DNA from: Planctomycetota bacterium
Lineage (GTDB): Bacteria; Planctomycetota; Phycisphaerae; Sedimentisphaerales; Anaerobacaceae
DNA: 40,631 nucleotides
Direction: 5' to 3'
NCBI GenBank assembly: GCA_023481165.1
Contig: JAMCWO010000116.1
Span: 1-40,631 of the forward strand
The notes beneath the pieces were generated by a model. That model searched no databases and was not told the DNA's origin. It saw only the letters and a list, made by a program, of their open reading frames with translations. The translations under genes were made by a program, and so were the position numbers. Of the stretch, positions 1-7,573 are shown one piece after another. Numbering within the stretch: the stretch's first letter is position 1; each line of letters opens with the position of its first letter.

Positions 1-77
1 CATTGGACCTCCTGCCGGTCGCCTCAATGCTGGCAACGTCCCAAGTTCTTGAAATTTTTCCCCTGTGTGATGGCGGT

Positions 78-156
78 CGCGTAGGGTGGGCTGTGCCCAC
101 CAATTCATCAGGAACAGGCTGGACGGCGAAATGGTGGGCACAGCCCACCCTACGCG
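78..156. repeat. Dispersed palindromic repeat with 25-bp perfect arms
   Basis: The arm at 78-102 and the arm at 132-156 are exact reverse complements over 25 bases and are separated by 29 bases. Each arm contains a smaller hairpin (GGTGGGC, TGT, GCCCACC). The outer end reads CGCGTAGGG. A related CGTAGGGCGAGC palindrome sits at the 3' end of treY near 4637-4663, so this looks like a REP-like or MITE-like family rather than a terminator of a local gene. No transposase or gene is attached to it. Confidence 0.85.
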
Positions 157-545
157 GACTACCTTGCACCCGCTCTAACACAGATCCTCCCTTTGTGTAT
201 TATGGAGGAGCATTCAAGAAATTGAGACCGCGCGGTTGCGTGCTGCGCTAAGTTGTTGTATCATCAGCACTTTGAGAGATTCGCTCAGTAGCGCGGCGGT
301 GCCGGTCCGAAAGAGTCGGAATAGACGCGACTAGGGGCGATCGCCTGGATTTGCCATGGGTAGGGTAAGGATGTGAATCTGGGCAAGGAGGCCGTCGCCG
401 CCCGTAGCGACGCCGGAAGGCGTCTCTGCGGGGCTCCAAACGCGATGCATGGTGTCGGGGAGCTACTCGGCGCGGGTAACCTCGTAGGATGCCTTCGCGG
501 CACACTACAAACAGGCAGTTGCCCATCTTGTACCGGATACAGGAC
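157..545. other. Gene-free upstream region
   Basis: I see no convincing coding sequence here; the open frames have no recognisable family content. The 3' part must hold the promoter of the GH57 gene. I could not find a pair of sigma-70 boxes with good spacing. A plausible ribosome site, AGAGAGGT, lies just upstream of the ATG at 560. Confidence 0.5.
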
Positions 546-559
546 AGAGAGGTCACTGG

Positions 560-2998
560 ATGGATAAATACGTTTGTATACACGGACACTTTTATCAACC
601 ACCCAGAGAAAATCCGTGGCTGGAGTATGTCGAGCTGCAGGATTCCGCTTATCCCTACCACGATTGGAACGCCCGAATCACGGAGGAATGTTACCGGCAG
701 AATGCGGCTTCGCGCATCCTCGGCCCGGACAAGAAGATTATCGATATCGTCAACAACTACGAGAGTATCAGCTTCGATTTCGGCCCCACGCTCATGTACT
801 GGCTGGAATCGCACGCCCCGGACGCTTATGCAAAGGTGCTGGAGGCCGACCGGAGGAGCCGCGAGAAGTTCTCCGGACACGGCTGCGCGATGGCCCAGGC
901 CTACAATCACATGGTTCTGCCTCTGGCCAATGCCCGCGACAAAGAGACGCAGGTCATCTGGGGGATCGAGGATTTCCGGCAGCGCTTCGACCGGGAGCCG
1001 GAAGGAATGTGGCTGCCCGAGACGGCTGTGGATATTCCCACCTTGGAAATCCTGGCGGAGCATGGGATCAAGTTCACGATTCTCGCGCCGCGCCAGGCAA
1101 AGCGCGTCCGCAAGCTCACGGGTGCCCGCCGGTGGCGGGATGTGAATGAAGGAGACGTCGATACAAGCGTGCCGTATATCTGTAACCTGCCGTCCGGCAA
1201 ACAGATCACCTTGTTTTTTTACAATGGACCCGTCTCACACGGCATCGCCTATGGCGGGCTGCTCCACAGCGGCGAGAACTTCGCTATGCGGCTGGCCGGA
1301 TCGTTCCCGAACGATAACGATGGGGAGCCCTCGCGCCTCGTCCATGTCGCCACGGACGGCGAGTCCTTCGGACACCACCACCATCATGGCGATATGGCTC
1401 TGGCCTATTGCCTCCACCACATCGCCGCCAATAATCTGGCGAAAATCACGATCTATCCGGAGTATCTGGAGAAGTTCCCGCCCGACCACGAGGCGGAGAT
1501 CTGGGAGAGCAGCTCCTGGAGCTGTGTGCATGGGGTGGAGCGCTGGCGGAGCAATTGCGGCTGTGCGGCGGATCAGTCCCGCTCGGGCCAGCAGCAGTGG
1601 CGTGCCCCCCTGCGCGAGGCGTTCGATTGGCTGCGCGACCGGCTGGCCACCGTCTATCAGGATCGCATGGCCGCTTACAGCCCCGATCCGTGGCAGGTCC
1701 GGAACGAATATGTGCGTGTGATCAACGACCGGTCGCCGGAGAACGTCGACGCCTTTGTTGTCAAGGCCGCCGGTCGGGAGTTGGAGCATCACGATAAAGT
1801 CATGTTCTTGAAGCTGCTCGAGATGCAGCGCAACGGCATGCTCATGTACACCAGTTGCGGCTGGTTTTTCGACAACATCTCCGGCATCGAGACCGTGCAA
1901 GTCATGATGTACGCCTCGCGGGCCATGCAGTTGTGCCACGAGATCCAGAACTGGAACCTGGAACCCGAATTCAAGAATATGCTGGTGAATGCCCCCACGA
2001 ATCGGCGGCCGCACGCCAATGGGAAAGAGGTCTACGAGGCGTATGTCGAGCCGGCCCGCGTCGATCTGCATCGCGTCGGCGCCCACTTCGCCTTGAGTTC
2101 CGTGTTCGAGGAATCCTCGGAGGAGTCCATCGATATCTACTGCTATTCCGCCCACATCGAGGATTTCGAGCATGCGGAGGCGGGGGTGCAGATCTTGACG
2201 ACCAGCCGGTCCAAGATTCGGTCGAACATCACGCTGGAGGATTATGCGGTGGACTCGGCCGTGCTCTACCTGGGCGACCATCACTTGTTTGCAGCGGTGC
2301 AGGGGCGGATGCCCGACGATCAGTTCAAGCGCATCCGGCAGGACCTGGTGAAGGCCTTCCGCAAGGGCGACAGCAACGAGGTCATGCGGCTGATGAACGT
2401 TGTGTTCGACGGCAAGAATTACTCGCTGACTCACCTGTTCAAGGATCAGCAGCGGGAAATCCTCAACTGGCTTCTCGAAGGCACTTGGAAGGAGATCGAG
2501 AGCTCGTTCCGCCACATCTATGAGCACAACTACGCCATCATGCAGATGATTCGCAACATGAACATGCCCCTGCCCAAGGCGCTCTCGGAGCCGGCGGAGT
2601 TCATTCTGAACGAAGACATCTGCTCGGCGATTCAGGAAGACGACATCGACCTGACCCGGCTGAAGGATCTGGCGGAAGAAGTCGAGCGGTTGTCGCTGAG
2701 CCTCGACAAGGAGCGACTGAGCTTCGAGGGCAGTCGCAAGATCAACAGCCTGGCGAGCGTGTGGGAAGATGCGCCGGAGGATTTCCACCTGCTGTGGTCC
2801 ATCGAGAAAGGGGTGGAAATCCTGCGCATGCTGACGCCGGAGATGGATTTGCAGCACGCGCAGAATGTCTTCTTCACGATCTCCAAGCGGGAGTATCCCA
2901 AGCTGAAGCAGAAGGCGGTCGGCGGGGACGAACAGGCGGCCGAATGGGTGGAGCATTTCGGCCACCTGGCGCAGCGGCTGGGGTTGGCGATCCCATAG
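560..2998 (+). CDS. GH57 family alpha-glucan hydrolase/transferase (DUF3536 type)
   Basis: An 812-residue cytoplasmic protein of glycoside hydrolase family 57. The N terminus has the family's first motif (HGHFYQPPRENPW, residues 8-20). The expected nucleophile is E154 in GMWLPE, and the expected acid/base D266 lies in ATDGESFGHHHHHGD (264-278). The long alpha-helical C-terminal half is the DUF3536 part. Members act on alpha-1,4-glucans as amylases, 4-alpha-glucanotransferases or branching enzymes; the exact reaction cannot be read from the sequence. There is no signal peptide. The ATG has AGAGAGGT about 7 bases upstream. It is followed after 39 bases by malQ on the same strand, and both converge on the minus-strand treY/treZ/glg genes, which supports a role in glycogen or maltodextrin turnover. 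Confidence 0.9.
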   Translation: MDKYVCIHGHFYQPPRENPWLEYVELQDSAYPYHDWNARITEECYRQNAASRILGPDKKIIDIVNNYESISFDFGPTLMYWLESHAPDAYAKVLEADRRSREKFSGHGCAMAQAYNHMVLPLANARDKETQVIWGIEDFRQRFDREPEGMWLPETAVDIPTLEILAEHGIKFTILAPRQAKRVRKLTGARRWRDVNEGDVDTSVPYICNLPSGKQITLFFYNGPVSHGIAYGGLLHSGENFAMRLAGSFPNDNDGEPSRLVHVATDGESFGHHHHHGDMALAYCLHHIAANNLAKITIYPEYLEKFPPDHEAEIWESSSWSCVHGVERWRSNCGCAADQSRSGQQQWRAPLREAFDWLRDRLATVYQDRMAAYSPDPWQVRNEYVRVINDRSPENVDAFVVKAAGRELEHHDKVMFLKLLEMQRNGMLMYTSCGWFFDNISGIETVQVMMYASRAMQLCHEIQNWNLEPEFKNMLVNAPTNRRPHANGKEVYEAYVEPARVDLHRVGAHFALSSVFEESSEESIDIYCYSAHIEDFEHAEAGVQILTTSRSKIRSNITLEDYAVDSAVLYLGDHHLFAAVQGRMPDDQFKRIRQDLVKAFRKGDSNEVMRLMNVVFDGKNYSLTHLFKDQQREILNWLLEGTWKEIESSFRHIYEHNYAIMQMIRNMNMPLPKALSEPAEFILNEDICSAIQEDDIDLTRLKDLAEEVERLSLSLDKERLSFEGSRKINSLASVWEDAPEDFHLLWSIEKGVEILRMLTPEMDLQHAQNVFFTISKREYPKLKQKAVGGDEQAAEWVEHFGHLAQRLGLAIP

Positions 2999-3001
2999 AG
3001 A

Positions 3002-3037
3002 GCTATGATTTACGATTCATGATTTTATAAATCCTAA
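3002..3037. repeat. AT-rich heptad-like spacer between the GH57 gene and malQ
   Basis: The spacer reads as degenerate copies of a GATTTACGATT / CATGATTT-like unit, in strong contrast with the GC-rich genes on both sides. Similar material lies at 13922-14000, 28950-28998 and 29081-29130. It occupies the place where the malQ ribosome binding site should be, and no Shine-Dalgarno sequence is visible there. Confidence 0.6.
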
Positions 3038-4573
3038 ATGTTGCGACGACGATCCAGCGGCATCCTGATGCACATCACGTCCTTGCCCTCCCGGCATGGC
3101 ATCGGCGATTTTGGTCCCGAGGCGTACCGGTTCGTGGATTTCCTCAAGGCGGCGGGTCAGAACTATTGGCAGCTTCTGCCCCTGAATCACACGACCGCCC
3201 CGGAATACTCGCCCTACAAATGTCTGTCCGCCTTCGCGGGCTACCCGCTTCTGATCAGTCCCGACCTTCTGCATCAGGACGGCTGGTTGACCAAGCGGGA
3301 CCTCTCGGACCCGCCGGCCTTCCCGGCCGGGAAGGTGAACTATGACAGGGTGTCGTCCTACAAGGAAGAGCTGCTCGATGCCGCCTTTGCGCGATTCACG
3401 AATGCTCCCAGACCGTCCGACTACTCCGGCTTTGTAGAAGAACACAGCGCCTGGCTTGAGCCCTATGCCAACTTCGTTGCTCTGCGACGGTATTTCAAAG
3501 GGCAACTGTGGTGCGACTGGCCGGCGAGCATGCGGGACAGCGGATCAGAATCATCGCCCAGCGCACGTCCGCAATCCGCCCTGTTGTCATCTCCGGCTGC
3601 GACCGGGGGCCGCGCTCCGCAATGGGTCGAGCGGGAGCGTTTCTGTCAATACGTGTTCTATAGGCAATATCTGCGCCTGAAAAAGTACTGCAACGAGAGC
3701 GGCGTTCAGGTAATCGGGGATGTGCCCATCTACGTGGCTTACGACAGTGCCGATGTCTGGTCTCATCCGGACCTGTTCAAGCTGACCCGATCCAGAAAGC
3801 CCCGCTTTGTCGCCGGCGTGCCGCCGGATTATTTCAGCGCGACCGGCCAACTCTGGGGCAATCCCGTCTATGACTGGCAGCGCCTGGAAGAAACGGGCTT
3901 CGAATGGTGGATGCGGCGGGTGAAGCACAATCTGCTCCTGTTCGACTTCGTCCGCATCGACCACTTCCGGGGCCTAGTAGCCTATTGGGAGGTGCCCGCC
4001 AGCCATCCCAACGCCATGCGCGGCAAGTGGGTCCCGGTGCCGCACGACGCGTTCTTCCGCGAGCTGTTCCGTCAGGTCCCGTTCGCCGCCATCTTCGTGG
4101 AGGACCTCGGGTACATCACGGCCGATGTCCGCGAGGTCGTGGCCCGGCACAACTTCCCCCGCATGAACGTGCTGCAATTTGCCTTCGGTGGCGATCCCGC
4201 CCTCAGCCCTCATGCACCGCACAATTACGCAGAGAATTCGATCGTCTACACCGGCACGCACGATAACAACACCACCCGCGGCTGGTTCGAGAAGGATCTG
4301 ACGCCGGACGCGCGGAAGCGTTTGTTCGACTACCTGGGGTGCCGATGGGCGGCGGGGGACATCGCCTGGGAATTGATGCGTGCGGCCCTGCGCTCGGTGG
4401 CGAAGATCGCCATTATCCCGATGCAGGACGTGTTGAATCTGGGCTCGGAGGCGCGGATGAACCTGCCGGCCGGGAAGGACGGCAACTGGCAGTGGCGGAT
4501 GCGTCCAAGCCGGATCGATGCGCGCCTGGCCCAGAGGCTCGGGAAGCTGACGCAGATCTACGGCCGCGCATGA
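3038..4573 (+). CDS. malQ: 4-alpha-glucanotransferase (amylomaltase)
   Basis: A 511-residue GH77 enzyme that moves alpha-1,4-glucan segments between maltodextrins in the cytoplasm. The N terminus (SSGILMHITSLPSRHGIGDFG) is characteristic. The catalytic triad is in place: nucleophile D308 in FVRIDHFRGL, acid/base E355 in FVEDLGYI, and D409 in GTHDNNTTRGW. Spacing matches the Thermus enzyme (D293, E340, D395) with an offset of about 15, which a small extra segment would explain. That segment (about residues 165-190) is Ser/Ala/Pro-rich and low-complexity, unlike the usual charged helix there. The ATG at 3038 fits the family N terminus but has no visible Shine-Dalgarno, because repeat DNA precedes it. 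Translation may depend on the upstream gene. Confidence 0.95.
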   Translation: MLRRRSSGILMHITSLPSRHGIGDFGPEAYRFVDFLKAAGQNYWQLLPLNHTTAPEYSPYKCLSAFAGYPLLISPDLLHQDGWLTKRDLSDPPAFPAGKVNYDRVSSYKEELLDAAFARFTNAPRPSDYSGFVEEHSAWLEPYANFVALRRYFKGQLWCDWPASMRDSGSESSPSARPQSALLSSPAATGGRAPQWVERERFCQYVFYRQYLRLKKYCNESGVQVIGDVPIYVAYDSADVWSHPDLFKLTRSRKPRFVAGVPPDYFSATGQLWGNPVYDWQRLEETGFEWWMRRVKHNLLLFDFVRIDHFRGLVAYWEVPASHPNAMRGKWVPVPHDAFFRELFRQVPFAAIFVEDLGYITADVREVVARHNFPRMNVLQFAFGGDPALSPHAPHNYAENSIVYTGTHDNNTTRGWFEKDLTPDARKRLFDYLGCRWAAGDIAWELMRAALRSVAKIAIIPMQDVLNLGSEARMNLPAGKDGNWQWRMRPSRIDARLAQRLGKLTQIYGRA

Positions 4574-4584
4574 CGTCTTCGTAG

Positions 4585-4656
4585 GTCGTGCATCCTCGCA
4601 CGACGATGTCCTTGCGAGCGAAGCGTGGCGATCTCAGGCGAGCGGGGACGCTCGCC
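4585..4656. repeat. Composite hairpin/REP-like block between convergent malQ and treY
   Basis: GTCGTGC (4585-4591) pairs with GCACGAC (4598-4604) around a 6-base loop. A second, stronger hairpin pairs GGCGAGCG (4637-4644) with CGCTCGCC (4649-4656) around GGGA. The second hairpin overlaps the last codons of treY and on the minus strand begins CGTAGGGCGAGCG, related to the repeat at 78-156. Between them lies a GCGAGCGAAGCGTGGCGATC stretch of dispersed-repeat character. These may terminate both convergent transcripts, but there is no T-tract. Confidence 0.6.
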
Positions 4657-7570
4657 CTACGAGGAGCGCCGCCGGGAACCGGGCAAGGGCTTCCGCGACC
4701 GGAATTTCACCTTGGGCCCGCAGGACCTCGCCGGTGATCGCGTTGTGCCACATGGCCGGCGCATCGCGCGGGAGTCTGATCCCCGTGTCCTCCCATACCC
4801 CCTCGCCGAGAGGAGCATCGCCGGGCCTGACCAGGGAAGTCAGGAATCGTGGCGCCACGACCAGCACGTACGGTGGGGCGACGGACGCTTCGCGCGGGAC
4901 TCGTTGCGACCGGAAGAACGCCACGATGTGCGGCGCCCGGCTCCCGGTCACAACCGCAGGCAGGTAGTCGCCCGTGTCGAAGACGTCCCGGTTCTCCCGG
5001 CGGGCCCGCAAGCCGCGATGGATCAGGAAGAGTTTCACCCCGCCGCTCTCCAAGTGCCGCTTGCGGGCGGGGTCGCCTGTCCGAAAATCAAAATCCGCCA
5101 TCCCCAATGGTTGCACTTCTTTCAAGAGCTGTCTCCGCTTGTCGAAGTCCACCGGTCGGCGGTTGTCGGGGTCCACGAGGTTGAGGTCCCACAACTCCGA
5201 TCCCTGGTAGAAGTCGGGCAGGCCGGTACAGGCGATTTTCAGGATCGTCTGGGACAGAGAATTGTAGATGCCGTACTCACTGACTTCCCGTTGAAAGGGC
5301 AGGAAGTCGGCCCAGAAACGGTTCTCCGGCCCCCGCGCCAGGATTTTGTCGACGAATTGCCGGCACGCGTCTTCGTAGGGCTCATGGGGTTGTACCCAGT
5401 CGCTGTGGGTCTTGGCTTCTCGGACTGCCTTGACCATGTAGTCCTTGACACGCTGGGTAAAACTGTCGTATTCGCTCTCTTCGAAGGGCAGCGCACCGAC
5501 GAGCGTCTGATACAACAGGTACTCATCGTTGCGGTCGGGGGCCAGCGCGTCGCCGCAGCGCTGCTTGTGCCGCTCGTTCATCCGGGCCCAGCGTGTGACC
5601 GCCGGCCGCCAGCGGTCCGGGATTTCCGAGAGGACGTTGAGCCGGGCGCGGACGTCCTCGCCGCGTTTGGAGTCGTGCGTGCTCGTGGCATTCATGGCGT
5701 GCGGCCAGTCGCGGGCGCGCAACTCGTGAAAGCGGTGGAACTCCTCCAGGGACAGGCCGAAGGTGTTGGGGGCGCCGCCGACCTCATTGAGCGACACGAA
5801 GCGGTTGTAGACGTAGAGCAGGGTGTCTTCGAAGCCCTTGGCCATCGCCGGACCGGTGAACTGCTGGAACCGCATCAGAAAATGGCGGCGGGCCTGCCGC
5901 GACGCCGGTTGCGATTCCTCGTCCAGGGCCGAAAGCAACAGCCTGATAACCTGGTCCACACCTGGCCTGCACTCGGGGCATTTGTCTCTCGCTTGCTCTA
6001 CCGCGCGGCGGAGGATGGTCCGATCCTCCCGTGTGGAACGATGAGCGTCCACGTAGGTTCGGTAGACGGGAAACGCCGCCATTAAGGATAGGAGCGCCCT
6101 CCGAACAGATGCTGTTAGTTGCGGAGGGCGGAGGGTGGAGGGCGGAGGGTCCAGCGTGGCAACACCCCGTGCCGTTCGGTACGCGCTCCTTCCGGCGGGC
6201 AGGGGACTCTCGTCACGGCCTTGGACCTCGTCGGTCTCCAACTCGCGCGCTGCCTGCAGCGCCAAATGGGTCAGGTACGCCAGTTCGCCGCCCATATGCC
6301 ATTCGAGGATCTTCCTCTTCTCGTCATAAAGCAGTTGCGCGTAGTCGGGTTCGGCGCCGAGGAATTCGTGGTAAAGCTCCGTGAAGGCCTTCTCATTCTC
6401 CCGTTGGCAGAAGATGCCATTCACGTAGTTGCAGAATTTGTAGCCGGAAGTGCCCTGGATCGGCCATTCCGTCCGCAGGAATTCGTAGAGTTCCAGAATC
6501 TTCTCGACCACCAGGTACGTCTCCGGCGCTTCCTGGTGCAGGCGCAGGAGATACTCCCTTGGGTTGTGCAGTCCGTCGATGTGGTCTACGCGCAGCCCGG
6601 TGAAAACCCCGGCCCGCGCCAATTCCAAAATCCTGCCGTGCACGCGCTGGAACACGCGCGGATCTTCCGTTCGCAGCGCGATGAACTCGCTGAGATAGAA
6701 GAAGCGGCGGTAGTTGATCGTCTCGTAGGCCACCTGCCAGAACACGGGTTTGAACATCTGCTGCTCCAGGAGCCGCCACAAAGGAGATTGCTCGATCGGC
6801 CCCTCGGCAGGGCGATGGTAGGACTCCAGAATGCCGTCCAGGTGGAGGTGGATCATCGGGTGGTCGCGGTAGAGTCGCAGGAGCGTCCGCTTGGCCTCGG
6901 CAAGCTGGTCACGCTTTCTCGAGGAATCGTCCATCCCGCTCCAGCAGGCGAAGGATTCGCGCAATTCCCGGAAGGCTTGCATCCCGGGATCGTCGCCGCC
7001 TTGCGAGCCGCTCCTGGCATCGCCGTGTCCCAGGACCTCGTCGTAAGAGGCCAGGCACAGGGGAAAACGCCAGGTGAAGTATTGCAGGCCCAGGCCCTGT
7101 GCGTCCAGAACGAGCTTCATTTGCCCTTGCTGGAGCACCTCCTCCAGCGAACCGCCCAGGACGGGGGCCAGCACCTTGGTCCGCAGCTCCGGATCGGGAT
7201 GGTCCCGGAAGATGTCGAAGAACTCGTAGAAGCGGCTGCGCGGGCCGTTCTCGAAAACGTCCATCAGCCAAGGATTCATGCAGGAGTAGGCCATGTGATT
7301 GGGGACGATGTCCTGCAGCCATCCCATCTGGTGAGCCTGGACCTCGGCCACGAGCGCCTGGAAGTCTTCCTCGGTGCCCAGTTCCGGATTCAACTCATCC
7401 GGGTTGGTGACATCGTACCCGTGCGTGCTGCCGGGCGTGGCCTGGAGAATGGGCGAGGCGTAGAGGTCGCTGATGCCCAACTCGGACAAGTATGGGATGA
7501 GGGCCTGGGCATCCGGGAATCGCAGGGAGGGGCCGAACTGCAATCGGTAGGTTGCCAGCGGGATGTGCAT
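4634..7570 (-). CDS. treY: Maltooligosyl trehalose synthase
   Basis: A 978-residue GH13 enzyme that isomerises the reducing-end alpha-1,4 bond of maltodextrins to alpha,alpha-1,1, giving maltooligosyl trehalose, the substrate of TreZ. The N terminus (PLATYRLQFG) and THGYDVTNP are typical. The nucleophile is D329 in LRVDHIDGL and the acid/base E356 in LVVEKILE. The ATG at 7570 has a strong GGAGGAA site 8 bases upstream that lies inside the end of treZ, and only three bases separate the two genes, so they are translationally linked. An unusual in-frame insert of about 35 residues (Arg/Pro-rich, encoded near 6115-6220 and containing a heptamer tandem repeat) interrupts a region between the conserved catalytic half and FPVYRTYVD. 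The C terminus (VGRASPLA) is encoded by a dispersed palindrome. Confidence 0.95.
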   Translation of the reverse strand: MHIPLATYRLQFGPSLRFPDAQALIPYLSELGISDLYASPILQATPGSTHGYDVTNPDELNPELGTEEDFQALVAEVQAHQMGWLQDIVPNHMAYSCMNPWLMDVFENGPRSRFYEFFDIFRDHPDPELRTKVLAPVLGGSLEEVLQQGQMKLVLDAQGLGLQYFTWRFPLCLASYDEVLGHGDARSGSQGGDDPGMQAFRELRESFACWSGMDDSSRKRDQLAEAKRTLLRLYRDHPMIHLHLDGILESYHRPAEGPIEQSPLWRLLEQQMFKPVFWQVAYETINYRRFFYLSEFIALRTEDPRVFQRVHGRILELARAGVFTGLRVDHIDGLHNPREYLLRLHQEAPETYLVVEKILELYEFLRTEWPIQGTSGYKFCNYVNGIFCQRENEKAFTELYHEFLGAEPDYAQLLYDEKRKILEWHMGGELAYLTHLALQAARELETDEVQGRDESPLPAGRSAYRTARGVATLDPPPSTLRPPQLTASVRRALLSLMAAFPVYRTYVDAHRSTREDRTILRRAVEQARDKCPECRPGVDQVIRLLLSALDEESQPASRQARRHFLMRFQQFTGPAMAKGFEDTLLYVYNRFVSLNEVGGAPNTFGLSLEEFHRFHELRARDWPHAMNATSTHDSKRGEDVRARLNVLSEIPDRWRPAVTRWARMNERHKQRCGDALAPDRNDEYLLYQTLVGALPFEESEYDSFTQRVKDYMVKAVREAKTHSDWVQPHEPYEDACRQFVDKILARGPENRFWADFLPFQREVSEYGIYNSLSQTILKIACTGLPDFYQGSELWDLNLVDPDNRRPVDFDKRRQLLKEVQPLGMADFDFRTGDPARKRHLESGGVKLFLIHRGLRARRENRDVFDTGDYLPAVVTGSRAPHIVAFFRSQRVPREASVAPPYVLVVAPRFLTSLVRPGDAPLGEGVWEDTGIRLPRDAPAMWHNAITGEVLRAQGEIPVAEALARFPAALLVGRASPLA
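6121..6148. repeat. Heptamer tandem repeat inside treY
   Basis: Four tandem units of GCGGAGG, the third being GTGGAGG. The unit length is not a multiple of three, so loss or gain of one copy would shift the treY frame. The present copy number keeps treY open and encodes a DPPPSTLRPP segment. Confidence 0.85.
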
Positions 7571-7573
7571 GGT

